From: Hirsutella rhossiliensis
Taxonomy: Eukaryota; Ascomycota; Sordariomycetes; Hypocreales; Ophiocordycipitaceae
DNA: 64,000 nucleotides
Assembly (NCBI RefSeq): GCF_020360975.1
Contig: NW_025408669.1
Coordinates: forward strand, 930,001 to 994,000
Reading direction: 5' to 3'
The translations under genes were made by a program, and so were the position numbers. Of the stretch, positions 32,301-44,389 are shown one piece after another. How positions within the stretch are numbered: the stretch's first letter is position 1; each line of letters starts with the position of its first letter. The notes beneath the pieces are model-generated. The model searched no databases. It had not been told where the DNA came from and was given only the letters and a program-made list of their open reading frames with translations.

Positions 32301-33866
32301 CTACACAACAAGAGACTTGGAAACCCCCTTTATTGCCCGCATTGCCAACGCTGTGCTGACGCCGCGATTGCCAATTTTCAGCTTCTTTGACGCATACTGA
32401 TACAGCACCCCCATCTCCCACCCGCCATCCTCGCACTGCATGGCAAGCAACGCTTCGAGATCTGCTCGATCGGAAATGCCGAACTGATTACACGCAACCA
32501 ACCGCATCGCTAGTGCGATGGGGTCACACGGTATTCCCACCCTTTCCTTGAGGCGCGGAACGAGCAAGACGGCTAATTCGTCGTGGAGACTTGGATGGCT
32601 GAATCGGATAAGGCGAAGAAACCGGGCAAAGAAGAAGAGGAACTCTTCCGGGCTCGGGTAAAAGGCAGTTCCGTAGATGTAAGCGCGGCGGACGAGGACC
32701 TTGCGGAGCCACTCAAGCGTACTGGGCAGTTCGTGCCCGCGCCCGTGCTGGAAGAAGAGACCCAGGACGTTGACGCATACCACGGGGTCGATGCGGTTCT
32801 TGAAAGAGCTGAAATATGTCTGGAGTCACCGTCAGCAAGGGCGTGTCGAGAGGGAGGGCCGCCAAGCGGAAACATCTTACGAGAGGGAGGCCATCCTCAT
32901 TCACAAACTCTAGCATGCGGTTGATGGCCTCATGAATGACTTGATCCGGCTGCTTCAGGATTGTCAGAGCTAACGCAGTGGTGTCGAGGTCATTCGGGAA
33001 ATCCGCTTGGGTGAGAATGGGTGGCCCGATGAAGTAGTTCCATGTAACTTCATGGGTGTCAATCTCCACCAGCCCACTGGCAAGTGCGCATTAGAATTGC
33101 ACAGGCCGATAGATACCCAGCGGGAGGATACGTACGCATCTCCTGTGGCTTCGAGGATCATCAGCTGGGCAAAGTTCTCGTGGATCGTTACGCCATTGGT
33201 GCTGACTGAATCAAAAGTCTTCCGCCTCCGATATAAGAAATCTTTGGATCTCTGAATCGGATCAAAGAGCATGGCCTTCAGCGTCCGCCGCGTCTCTCTC
33301 ACCCCGTCGAATTTGATCCCTTTCATCCCCAAAGACAGCGCGGTTACCACGTTGTCTACATCCCAGTCCACAAAGATCAACTCTTCTAGGGTCTGTCCAA
33401 TGCAGTTGAAAATGTGATGGAAAAAGCGAAGCTCTGGCTTCCGCATGCCCATCTCCGACGAAGTGAAAATGTGGTCAAAGACGTTCCATTCCATAGGCAA
33501 GGCGAGAAGGGAGTCGAAATCTTCCTTGCCAATATTAGCAACTGCATAGACTCGCAGGCCACCTAGCGAGTTCTTTAGCTCCTTGAGGAAAGAGAGCAGA
33601 GAGGTGTTGATGGCGTATGTCGACTCGACCTGAGCAAAGGCCTCGTCTACGGAAGAGGTGAGCTGAAACTCAGTTTGGAGTCTCTGAAAATATTCCGACT
33701 TGGTCAGCTCGCCACGTTGGTATTGGGAAGTGGCAGAGCAGCAAATGATGGATTTGAAGGTGTTGACCGTGGTAGCGGTGAGGGCATTGAAAGAGGAGTC
33801 AAGAATGATGTTGCTTATCTCCACGAGGATGCCCGTACATGGTGGGGAAAATGGCGGGAACGACAT
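32301..33866 (-). CDS. HAD-like/class II terpene cyclase (DxDTT type)
   Basis: Three exons on the minus strand, 33866-33136, 33076-32881 and 32819-32301 (introns 59 and 61 nt), give about 481 residues; an upstream in-frame ATG at 33974 would add 36. The first half is a HAD-like fold: the Lys of motif III ([10 protein letters not shown]) near 143 and a motif IV-like FVDWDVDN near 167 are present, but motif I, normally DxDx, reads VEISNII (15-21). The second half is a class II terpene cyclase domain with DLDTT at 273-277 and a QW-type QCEDGGW at 437-443. This two-domain form matches the fungal drimane-type cyclases of the AstC group, which cyclise farnesyl diphosphate by protonation. Product and subcellular site are unknown. 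Transposon remains flank both sides. Confidence 0.82.
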
Positions 33867-34452
33867 TTTGACTCTCTGGCTATATGGACGAGGTAGGATG
33901 AGACGTGATAGCGAGGAGATGATCCAAGACCAAAAGATGTGATCTGTGGGGTCTTCACGGGGCATGCATGACATTTGGGAGAGGCCGAAATTTAGCTGAC
34001 GCCCACAGCTAATTAATCTACATCATGTGTAGATAACCTAGGGTATTCTCACAAGTAAGACGCTGGACCCAAGGGGTATGAGCGCGTAGGGGGCGATGCA
34101 CGCAATGATATCATAACGTGATTCGAGGTTTGCAGTTATAGCTCGGGATAGCGCCATTTGCATGAGCAAGGTTTTATATCACAAGGCAACCTTCCGGAGA
34201 ACACGCTTCTGCCACATCAGATGGCAATGTCTGACCACCCACGGACAGCCCTGTGCTCTTTATCTGGTTGACCCCTTACCGAAGTTACCTGCCGCCAGAG
34301 GTTGGCATAGATGGCGGGACAGCCTGAATGACACATTATGTTCCTGCCCATGTGACCTCTCTTTTGTGACATAACAAACAAGCGCTTAGGCGGAAGATGA
34401 GAACACCGAATGGAGTCCAGGATGAACAGAAGCTTACTGTTGATTTGGTCAC
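33867..34452. other. Short intergenic region
   Basis: About 590 bases between the cyclase start and the left LTR. It contains the alternative start of the cyclase (33974) and presumably its promoter. No other feature was seen. Confidence 0.5.
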
Positions 34453-34684
34453 TGTGAAAGGCTGGCCCGGAGTTTATTCAACAAGCAGGTGCCTAGGTGT
34501 TGTCTATCTAGAGCTAAGGAGGAAAAGAAGCTGAACTCGAGGCGTAGCCTCGAGTGCGAGCTTATATTGCCCTTCTCGGAATGTTCTCGCAGCTTCTGGG
34601 TCCGCGGGCGGCCGGTGTTGCCACCGGGCACGACCCACCGGACCCGGTACAACCGGGTCCACCAGCCAGGCACAGCCCGTGACA
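34453..34684 (-). repeat. Gypsy element 3' LTR
   Basis: 232 bp, TGTGAAAGGCTGG...CCGTGACA as written on the plus strand. It matches the other LTR except for about three small indels and one substitution. The polypurine tract lies on its inner side. Confidence 0.92.
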
Positions 34685-37600
34685 TTACCCCCTTGTCCCC
34701 TCCGACCAGGTCGGCGTCTGCGGGGTTCTTGCGTTCCTGCCAGCGTCTCGTACCTCTCCCTAGGGCCATCATTGGTCTTGATTGGCCCGTACTTGTCCTC
34801 GAATGCCTTCATCGCAATTGTTCCTTGCAACCACTCAACTGGCTCCCAAGTCGGCTCTGCGTAGCCCGTCCATCGCACTAGTGCTTGCCTGAATTCCCCT
34901 CGTCCGCGCTTCTTCCATCTCGCGCAGAGGATCTCGTCGACATCCCACAGATCCGTGCCGGACTCATCTTGTACCGGTGGTGGCTGTGCGTCATCTACCT
35001 TTGGCCAGGAGCCGGATCTTGATGCGCCCGCCGCAAAGGTCAACATGAAATCGCGGGTAAATTGAGCCACGAACATCGAGCTCAACAACGTGCGAACTAA
35101 TTACCTTCGTGACTGTGTACTTGTGATGCAGCCAGTCGAGCTTCTTGCACGGTCGTGGCGATCTGTAGTTTGCCATCGAGAGCCACACCTTGTCACCAAC
35201 TTCAAATCGCTCCGCAGGCTGTCGCTTTGCGTTGGCAGCCTCTTCTTGTTGTTGCTGTGAGGAGGCCATCACTGCTTGCATGTACTCATTGACCTCCTGC
35301 AGGCGACTGAGTAGGCTATCAGCTCTGCTTTCCTCTCTATGCCTCGGTGGCTCTTCCGATTCCTCGACGCTGATGGGATCGACGTGGTAACCATGCTCAG
35401 CGAAAAAGGGGCTGTCTTGGTCGCTGCGGATTCACGATTGTTGAGTGCCAGCTGCGCGGCAGGGAGCAGTTCTCCCCAGTCGTCCTGCACGTACGACACG
35501 TAGGCTCTCAGGTAGGCCTCGATCTCCTGGTTCATTCTCTCTGGCCCTCCGTCCGTCTGAGGATGATAGGCCGTGCTCAATTTCTGCGTGACACCTGCAA
35601 GACGGCAGAACCTCTTCCAGAACCTACTTAGCCAGTTGCTCCCGCGGTCGCTGACGATGGACCGTGGCATTCCGTGAAATCGGTAATGACACTGGAGAAA
35701 ACGGTTTGCACACGGCTCAGCTTCCATGTTGTCCATCACCTCGAGGGTCACAGCCTTTGTCAGTCTGTCCACAATCACCCACAGGTACCTTGCCTTGCTC
35801 GGTCCAGTAGGCGGCAGATCTGTGATGAAGTCCATGGACAAATGGCTTCGGGGTCGATCTGGAATCGGCAGAGGCTTGAGAAATCCCTTTCGACTGGCGC
35901 CAGATGTGTGCTCTGCCGCAGGTGTCGCAATTGGCTACGTACCGGCGAACCAGCTGGGACTGCCCAGGCCAGTAGAATCGCCGAGCCACAATAGCCAGCG
36001 TACCTTCCCTGCCGGGATGACCGGTCGCAACAGAGTCATGCGACTGCTGCACAATGCGGGTTCTCAACTGGTCTTTCTCAGCTTCCTCCTGGTTACCCTC
36101 CTCTCCGGATCCACCCGGCACCCAAATACGGTCTCTGAATGTCAGCCTTTTGCCTGCGTCGATCGCACATTCTGAAATCTGGATCTTCAGGCCCAGCGAG
36201 GGCGGGAAGGCACGCTCGCGATCGCGGACTGCCTTATAGGCTGCCCGGAATATCGAGTCCTTCGCCACCGTTTCGTCCCAGAGTTGCTGCAGGTCCGCTA
36301 CCTCGAAGACCTTCATCTTCGGCAGGGTGGATGCCTCTGAACAGTCAGAACTCATCGCGTTGATACATGCTCTTGTCGATGATGGAATGGCACTATCCGG
36401 TATCAACTGTATCATTCTTCCTTGTTCCCGCTCGTCGTCAATGCCCTGTGGCTTGTCTTGTTCACGGCGGGACAACGCATCAGGCACGACAGCCTCGCTT
36501 CCCGGTCGATACTCGAGCTTGAAGTCGAACTGGGACAATTCGGCTGCCCAACGGCTCTGCCGTTCCGTGAGCTTCTGGCGTGTCATGAAATACTCAGGTT
36601 GCGGTGATCGGTAAGGATTGTAAATGGGCCGCAGCTCCTAAGTTCGGCGTTCCAGTTGTCGAGACATCTCATGATGGCAAGCATCTCCTTGTCGTGAATG
36701 GGATAGTTGTACTCCGCTGGCGAAAGTCGCTTCGAGAAGAAGGCGCATGCGTGTCGACGTCCATCTGGGCCTTCCTGCGACAGGACGCCTCCCAATGCGT
36801 AGCCTGAGCAATCCGTCTCCAAAAAGGTCGGGAGGCTCGGGTCCCACTGCTTGAGCACCGGTGACTCGCAAAATCGTCGCTTCAGCTCCTGAAACGCCTC
36901 GTTCTCCGCTCGTCCCCAATGAAAGGCAGTTCCTTTCTTAAGCAGGGCATCCAGAGACTGCGTGATCTTGGCATAGTCGGGGATGAAGATCCGGTAATAG
37001 TTGGCGAAGCCCAGAAAGCTTCTGACACCCTTCACCGTGGTCGGGGCCTCCCATTCGCGGATGGCGCGCTGCTTTTCGGGGTCGCAGGCGATTCCTTTCC
37101 CTGCGTTGACGATGAACCCAAGGTATTTGACCTCTTGTACCGAAAACTCGCACTTCGCTGGGTCTAGGTGCAGCCCAGCGTCGGCGAGTGCTTGGAGAAC
37201 TCGTCGCACCTTAGCCTCATGATCCGCCTTCGAACCGCTCGAGTAGATCAGTACATCATCCAGGTACGCTGTGACAAAGTCGTCCAGCCATTCGCGCAAT
37301 ACACTGTTCATGTATCGTTGGAATGATGCCGGGGCGCCGCTCAGGCCGAAAGGGCACACGAGCCACTCGTAGAGCCCAAACCTCGTGCGAAATGCAGTCT
37401 TTCCTCATGTCCCGGAGCCATGCGGATCTTATGGAAAGCGGCCACCACGTCCAACGGTGAACCACTTAGCCTTGGCCAGATTCTGCAGGGTCTCCGCGAT
37501 GAGGGCAGTGGGTATCGGTCGCGCTTGGTGATTGCATTCAGCGCTCGGTAGTCGCAACAAAATCGCAGCCCTCCATTCGGCTTCCGCACGAACAGCACCG

Positions 37601-38548
37601 GCGCGGCAGCCGCTGAGCTACTCGCTCGGATGAATCCTCTGTCCAGCAGGTCTTTCAGGGTCTTTCGCAAGACCAACAGCTCTTCTCGTGACATGTTGTA
37701 GAGTGGGCCCCACGGAAGGGGTGGCTCGTTGCCGTTCTTGTCAGGCTGCAGGTTGACTTCATGATCCACACCCGGTCGATGTGGCGGCAGCTTCATTGCC
37801 TCTCCTGGTGAGAATAGGTCGCGGAATTCTTTCAGCACTTCTGCCGGGACCTTCTCGCTCGGATCGACTGGCGGCTTCGGCTGAAGCGCCTCTATATCCG
37901 ACAAACTGATTGCATGAATCGAGATCGCGTTGCACTTCTTGCGTCTCTTTGCGCGTCGACACTCCGCCGTGAATACGGCTGCCGACACGAGTCTTGCGCT
38001 TCGAATCGCGCGTATCTTGGCGGGCTCTTCCTGCCCAATGAGGCGTATCGTCACACCTGCCCTCCCATGGTACATTCGCTGCTTGGCAGCATCGTACACG
38101 ACGTGATTTCTCTCCATCCAAGGCCGGCCGAGGAACATGTCCTGGCCCAGGCTTGGGATCACGTATGCAAAGACACGTTCGTCAAATCCAGCTGTCTCGA
38201 CCACAACAGCCACGCCCCTGGGGATATGACACTCTTCGCTGACTCTGAGAATCCCCCAATTTCTCGTGGTTTCGAGTCGACGAAGGGTATCCGCAGCTTC
38301 CGAACAAGGGCTTCGTCGATCACGGCATAGCAGTCACATCCACAGTCGACAAGGGCGCGTATTCGATAGCCTCGGTTTACCCGCGCGTTGACTAATACAG
38401 TCCGACTATTCATTCGTGGCTTGAACGCTTCCCAGTCCCGGATGTCTGCCTTTGCAGGCCCCGGCGCCCGCTTTCGCCCGGGGCTAGTCTTTTCCCGCCG
38501 ACTCGTCCTCACTGGATGCTGCGGTTGATTCCGAATCATCTGCGGCAT
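34504..38548 (-). pseudogene. Gypsy pol (PR-RT-RH-INT-chromodomain), frameshifted
   Basis: Domains in order on the minus strand: protease with ALVDCGCDC in place of the usual DSG/DTG core (about 38350); reverse transcriptase with VLFVRKPNGGLRFCCDYRAL and the catalytic YLDD (about 37260); RNase H with FLETDCSGYALGGVL (about 36800); integrase with the zinc-binding HDS...GHPG...C-x2-C region (about 36030), the catalytic core containing DFITDLPPT, VSDRGSNW and NQEIEAYLR (35841-35500), and a GDKVWLSMANY C-terminal segment; then a chromodomain, VDEILCARWKKRGRGEFRQA, with VRWTGYAEPTWEP (about 34940-34840). Breaks fall near 38190, 37350, 36585, 35780, 35275 and 35060. The chromodomain places it among chromoviruses, which target heterochromatin. 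Confidence 0.9.
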
Positions 38549-39587
38549 CGGGCTTCTTCATGCGCGCAGCTTTAGGTCGCTGTTGCTTCCCTTCGCCAGG
38601 AAAGACCACCTGGGCTGGGCAGTCCACGATAAGATGATCCGTCCGACCACAGCGATAGCAGCGGCGCTCATCCTTCGGCTTCTTATCGACATGTCGACGA
38701 CCCTTCGACTCGTGGCCAATACGGTTGATGTCCGTCATCTTAACATCTCCGTCGGGGTCCTCCGGTTCCTCCTTGGGTCGTTGCCTTGGTAGCTGTTGAG
38801 GCGTCCGCTCAGTCGACGTCGGCTGCCTACCGGGTTTCAGTCTCTCCAATCTGCCCGCAATTTCCTGAACTCTCGCAAGCCATCCCTGGTAGTCGTCGGG
38901 TAGGACGGCTGTGACCAAACTCTCTTGGAGGCGTGCATTTATTGCGTTCTCTAGAAATACGATCTTTGCACTGTCCGGCCAGTCTGCTCCCCCGGCTTCA
39001 GCTAATGCCTGTTCGAATCGGGGAAGGAAGGACGCGAGAGGTTGGTCTTCGCGCTGCCGCATAGTTCTCAGCGTGGCAGCAGCGCGGGATTGGATGTTGC
39101 TGTCCTGGTAGGTTCGGTCGAGGTATCGCATGAACTCTTGGGGTCGTAGCTACCCCAGGGCCTCCGCGGCGTAAAGGTAGCGACCACTTGCTGTGGTCGC
39201 TCGTCCAAACATGAGTTGATGAGGTACCAAAGTTCGCGATTTCCACTGTAGTAGTGTGCATCAAGGTCCAGCTTGTCTCGCATCTGCCTGGCCCAGGCGG
39301 AGTAGCTCTTCCGTGAGCCGTCATACTTGGGTGGGTTGGGCAACGGTTTCCGCATTCCAGTACCGCAGGTTTTGGGAGGGCGTGCCCAAGCCAGGCGTGC
39401 TCTCGCCCAATCCTCGTGCCACTGGCGGCGATTGCAAGTCGGCGCTCTGCGGCTGCGCTCGCCCGAGTTGCTCCATCAGCAAGGAAAGTTGGTCCTGTAG
39501 AGGGCTGAGAGTCGCATTGACCGCTTCTTGAATGCGTTGGTCAATCCATTGCTGCTGGAGACTTGGGCTCTCACTCTGCTGGTCCAT
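38484..39587 (-). pseudogene. Gypsy gag, frameshifted
   Basis: Three overlapping reading-frame pieces make up gag. The first starts at the ATG at 39587 with a Gln-rich, coiled-coil-like segment. The second (from about 39355) has PPKYDGSRKSYSAW, the usual capsid start. The third (39131-38484) has YLDRTYQDSNIQSRAAATL and a zinc knuckle CYRCGRTDHLIVDC (C-x2-C-x4-H-x4-C). Frame breaks lie near 39340 and 39140. Gag forms the nucleocapsid and binds element RNA; this copy cannot encode a continuous protein as it stands. There is a stop near 38484, with the protease region overlapping in another frame. Confidence 0.85.
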
Positions 39588-39635
39588 CCTGACGAGCAGT
39601 CTGCAGCTTGCGGTATTTAGAAGGAGCTCTAGATA

Positions 39636-39870
39636 TGTGAAAGGCTGGCCCGGAGTTTATTCAACAAGCAGGTGCCTAGGTGTTGTCTATCTAGAGCTAA
39701 GGAGGAAAGAAGCTGAACTCGAGGCGTAGCCTCGAGTGCGAGCTTATATTGCCCTTCTCGGAATGTTCTCGCAGCTTCTGGGTCCGCGGAGCGGGGCCGG
39801 TGTTGCCACCGGAGCACGACCCACCGGACCCGGTACAACCGGGTCCACCAGCCGGGCACAGCCCGTGACA
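39636..39870 (-). repeat. Gypsy element 5' LTR
   Basis: 235 bp; near-identical partner of 34453-34684. Differences are mainly indels in purine or GC runs (for example GAAAG against GAAAAG). The primer-binding site should lie just inside, reading TATCTAGAGCTCC in the element's sense; I could not assign it to a tRNA. Confidence 0.92.
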
Positions 39871-40914
39871 GGCACAAGCAGGATGAATTCCTTTCGGCAG
39901 AAAAATGCAGTCTCCGGCTAACCGGAATCAGGCAGGAGGTTCCCAAGCGCTTTCTGGAATTAAAACACCATGGCCGGATGAGGGGGGACCGATATCCCTG
40001 CTGGTCAAGGCGAGTGTTACCTTTTTCTATTATAGTATAATTATAGACGCAACTAATGTCGGCCCACCACTCCTCCAAAGGTCGACAGAGTCGCGTCGGC
40101 AAGTGCGGATAACCACTTCTAGGCGTAAGTCTGGCCGAGCAGGCCATCCCGTCGTCAATGGCCGAGTCAGACTACTTGGTAGGTTCCGATTTGGAGGCTG
40201 TAGCTTCCTATCCCGGTCTCTTGCCAACAAGAACCAAAGTCACGATCTACCTTGGGCGAGACGAAGACGCCGAAGATATTCCCACTTCCTAGATGAAGAC
40301 AGGGCTGAGCCACAGGAGATCCGCGGACAAGGCAGATCTGGGAAGAACCGAGCGATCCGTAGACAGGGTGCATCGCAGAGAGCCCACTCACGTACGCTAG
40401 GTGAATGATCCAGTTCAACGACTGATTGTTTCCGCTGCAAGCCTGTACTCCTACGCCCTCTAAGTGGGACTGCAGGAGCCGAGCCGAGGAGCAGCATGTA
40501 TCTAGTTTTCTCAAACATGTTAACGAAAAGGGGGAAGAGGTCGGGCTGAAAAGTCAGGAACATCAAAAAAGAATACGCACGTAAGGAGCATAAGCACAAT
40601 TAATAGAGAGCTGAGAACGGGAGGCGATTGATTCAATTATTGTCTGTTGCGCGTAACCAGCTTGGCCGGGGTTATCACGGCGGGTGGACGCTAGATATGT
40701 ATGAATTTACATACATTATAAGCCGGCATGAGTCAAGTTGACCCTTACATGTTTGTCAAAGTTTACTAGTGACTTGTATTTAATCAAGGGAAATTGGAAA
40801 TCATAGCTACGTGGAGTTTGAAACCCCGTGTTTCACATCATTCTTCGTCGCCAGTTGACATTCGTACCATGCAAATGCTTCCTGTCTCCATTGATTAAGG
40901 TCGCCACTGACAAA
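39871..40914. other. Region between Gypsy element and PLC-like pseudogene
   Basis: About 1 kb with no supported gene. It turns AT-rich at 40600-40830 with several TATAATTATA-like tracts. Nothing else was recognised. Confidence 0.5.
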
Positions 40915-41963
40915 AAGGCCGAGTCGGAGGAGAAGCCCGGCCCAGAGATCCCGGCCGGCAGCACCTTAAGCGCCGAGGTGCCCACCGCCGGTAACAAGCA
41001 GCCACCTACCAAGTCGGAACAGGCCGAGGAGCTGTCTTGCAACAACTACGTCGAGTTCTGCTCGCGCAAGTACAGCAACATCACTTCCGTGGGCACCCAC
41101 AGTGCTGCCTTTACCACGCCCAGCAACCCATTCTCCAACCAGAACTTGGACGTCACGACGGCACTCAACGATGGCGCCAACTTGGTTCAGTTTCAAATAC
41201 ACATGAAAGACGGCGCCCCCGAGCTCTGCCACAACGAGTGCGGAATAGTTCCCGGCGTCTCAAACGACTTCGGTCCACTTGAGGACTGGATGCGCAACAT
41301 TATGACGTGGATCAAGGAACACCCGCGCCATCATTTTCCTCGTCTCGGCGGCCGACCGGGAAAAGGACCCGTGGCTGCTTTCCGAGTTTGACTTCTTCTG
41401 GGAGACGCCCTTTAGCCCCACGGACTCGGGCTTCCCCTGCACGGTGCAGCGCCCAGCCAGCTTGACCTCTGACGATGCTCGGGGTCGGCCGTATATCCTA
41501 AACACCAGCCTAAATAGAGAAGGAAAGCCGGAAGACTTTCTGAGGCTTTTTAGCAAGTCTAGCGCCGGCCGTCTTAGAGGAGTCGAGCCCGCAATCCTCG
41601 ATGGCCTCAAGGGTGGCCTTAGGATCCGAAAAAAAAGAAGTGGTTCTGATGTATCTGAATGTGTTTCTGTCTCGTTTGGACAGGATCATCATTCCCGACA
41701 AGGACAATATACAGCGGACCAATACAGAGAGCGGCGACGGCAGCTTAGGCCTGGCGGCCGACAAGTGTCGCAACGACTGGGGCCACTATCCAAAGAGTTT
41801 CCTCGTTGACTTCTATGAAGAGGGGGCCGGATCTGTCTTTAAGGCGGCGGCCAAGATCAACAACGTCGAGTATAAGCTCGACTGCTGCGGCAAGAATCGT
41901 TGGCTTCAGTTGTCCATAGGGTGTTTAACCCGGTTTCGATTATGGGGGGGAGTTGGAGTATAA
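40915..41963 (+). pseudogene. PLC-like phosphodiesterase, frameshifted
   Basis: Three frame pieces reproduce a secreted fungal PLC-like phosphodiesterase (PI-PLC X-type TIM barrel). Piece 1, to about 41327, has YSNITSVGTHSAAF and VTTALNDGANLVQFQIH, with the LCHNEC segment; the family usually has GTHNSAF. Piece 2 begins IIFLVSAADREKDPW after a one-base shift near 41327. Piece 3, after a second shift at the A-run near 41627-41634, has VVLMYLNVFL, DGSLGLAADKC and PKSFLVDFYEEG, the standard C-terminal pattern. No start codon or signal peptide is in frame upstream, so the 5' end is also lost. As written it cannot make a functional enzyme. Confidence 0.78.
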
Positions 41964-44389
41964 TAAGGAGTATAGTAAATAGGATTCGCTATGATTATGG
42001 AGCGATTCAAAGACAGTCGCGACGGCTTGTTCCCGCCTGGATTTGATAGTAGATGGGCCAATGTTCCCGTTGCCTCTTAAACAAATCTCCGCTTGATCAG
42101 GCTCAGCCGCTTAATAACTAGCAGTTCTCATCATTTATCCGCCTCCCCAAGGTCAAACAAGGCCAAAGTTAGCCAGCCACTTCTCTTGCATGATGGCGCC
42201 TCTTGGGGGTTGGGACGAAGTGGGCTAATTCCACATGTATTAGGCCTGACTAGCCCCCCCTTTCCCTACGAATTCGATCCAGTAAGTGGCCCTAATTCTA
42301 AACTCGGCCTCAGCTCTGATCGAGTATATCACGAACGGCTGCAAGTTTTACCGGGAAGAGCTACTGTTTAATGGGCAGCGACAACCCGGCGCAAGCGCAA
42401 GAACGAATAGCAAAGGCATGGCCCGCCCGTAACCTATACCTGCCATATGAGTGCTATGAAACTCTCTGCAAAGGATTTATTTGATCTTGATATGATTAAA
42501 TTTTCGGGTACAATAGACTTGCCAACCACCACCAGCCTAGAGCCATCCTTCCTATCGTTAATATTACCTTAATAGGCTAGACGTGAGCAGACTGCGAGGT
42601 ATCGGACTCATTCCCTCTTGACCATACATTGACGAGCTTATATATGTGTCAATATGTGTCATGGGTGTGAGAAGTAGTGTCAAGACACCAAACCACGAAG
42701 CGTACTCTCATACCTGGCCATGGGCCTCTGGTCTTGTCTTTTCCATTCAAACTTTGTACCAAAACTCTCCACTTCCTGAACAGCTGTAGCCGTCGTAAAA
42801 TTTGGCTGGCCGGTCTTGGGGCCATGAGGGACCAGCAATGGGCGGCTCTCGTGGGAGGCGAAGAGAGGTAAGCGGACTCCACGCCCATCTTTCGCCTCCA
42901 GGGTAAAGTCGTCGAAGTGTTTGGGTTTGAGCATGTGCTTCCCGTAGCTCTCTGCCTCTGTCAAGGCCGGAAACCTAATCCCTGGGAACGCCCATTTCGA
43001 CGCCACACGGACATAGATCGAGCGCCGTGAGGCGCATGCCGTTGGCTGCTCCACCGAGCAGGCCTTTCAGATCAACCGTCATCATCCCTTCAAGGGAAAC
43101 GTCGATGATTCGATATATCCAAACTCCAAAGGGTTCTGGGAACCCCCACGGCAACGTGCCAATGATGGTCGTTACTGCTACCTGCAACAATAGCGGTGGA
43201 CAGCCAGTGTCCATCACCAACCTGTTTGCCTACAGAGAGCGACTGGAACAAAGTATGAAGGTTGGGGGAGAACAGAACCGGAGAGTGAAAAGGGACAGTG
43301 GGCGAATTTGGCTATTTTGTGGGCATGAGGCTGGTTCAAACTTCCAAGGGCTTGCACGACTCCGCCAGCGCGCTTAATTATGCACAAACACCAACCAGAG
43401 CTCGCCCAGAGAGCGGAGTGCACTCAAACTGGCCAACAGCCGGGCGTTTCGGATCAGGGATACATATTGGGGCTGGTCGGCCCGGAGCAGACCGCTATGC
43501 CACGTCAGTCCTGCATCGTTACGGCCGGTGTGGAGCGCGCGGGGCGTCGCATCGGCTGAGCGCCCGCTGAACCGGGTTGTAGAAGCAGGGCGGCGACACG
43601 GCTGTCCGTTGATTGATGCCCGTTGATGTCCGTTGATGCCCGTTGTCTGGGAAGGGACAGTTTGTAGGTTATGTATTATGTAAGCCATGCAGTCCGGCCC
43701 GTTGGCGCCAAGACAGCTCGGCGAACTACCCGCACGCTGACCGACCCAACCAATCAACATCGGGCTGCCCAGAATAGTAGCAGGCATTTCGACTCAAATA
43801 ATAGCTTCTCGGCCAGCAGGCCATTCCATCAACCAGCCTGGGCGCCCATGACCCTCCCTGCCCGCCATGAGCGGCCGTGTTACCAAGGCGCGTGCCCGCC
43901 GCTCTTGCGGGAAACCATCCACGGCCTTGCAAGAGAAGCTGCTGGACGCTGCTGCAGACAAGGTGCGGCAGGTATGCAGTCTCCGCCGAAGCAGACGATG
44001 GCTGACCCGTCAGGTACAGAGCTTCCGCGAGAGCACTCCCCAGTAAACCGAGGCCGAGGCCGAGACGCGACACCCGTGCAGACGGCCAAGAGGCAACTCG
44101 ACGCGACATCCGAGAGCCAAGCGTTGCCCGCCAAGAGAGCCCGGCTGACGCCGACGGAGGACACGGAACGTCTCGAGAAACAGAGCAAGCGGCCAAGGTA
44201 TGAGAGCGCCCCTTCACCCAGGCCACCGACTAATAGGAGACGGCTCTGCAGCAGCCGAAGCCGTCCTTGGTCGGACAAGTCTCTCCGGCCACGCGGTTGT
44301 GGAAACGGCACATCGGCAGCGACGACGACACTCAACACCAACTAAAGCGGGCGCGGTTGACGCGCAAAAACTTGACCCTGTTCGACACG
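41964..44389. other. Gene-poor region before the DUF7924-type gene
   Basis: About 2.4 kb. 41964-42650 is AT-richer with no gene. A minus-strand pair of frames at 42680-43220 has protein-like patches but no recognised family. From 43973 a plus-strand frame with KRARLTPTE and SKRPRYE resembles the N-terminus of the following protein and may be its first exon. A triplicated TGCCCGTTGATG-like motif is at 43617-43642. Confidence 0.45.

Larger units (their letters stand above)
34453..39870 (-). mobile_element. Ty3/Gypsy chromovirus LTR retrotransposon
   Basis: A full-length element of about 5.4 kb on the minus strand, bounded by LTRs at 34453-34684 and 39636-39870 that begin TG and end CA. Flanking 5-bp sequences are GTCAC on the left and GGCAC on the right, a one-mismatch target-site duplication. 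A polypurine tract (GGAGGGGACAAGGGGGTAA in the element's sense) abuts the 3' LTR at about 34685-34703. Gag, protease, reverse transcriptase, RNase H, integrase and a chromodomain follow in Gypsy order. At least seven frame breaks interrupt the coding region while in-frame stops are few. No intact polyprotein remains in this sequence. Confidence 0.93.

Noticed and set aside
42680..43220. Two overlapping minus-strand frames with protein-like patches (FPALTEAESYGKHML; GTLPWGFPEPFGVW)
   Set aside because: Could be a decayed gene, but no family is recognised and the two frames cannot be joined with confidence.
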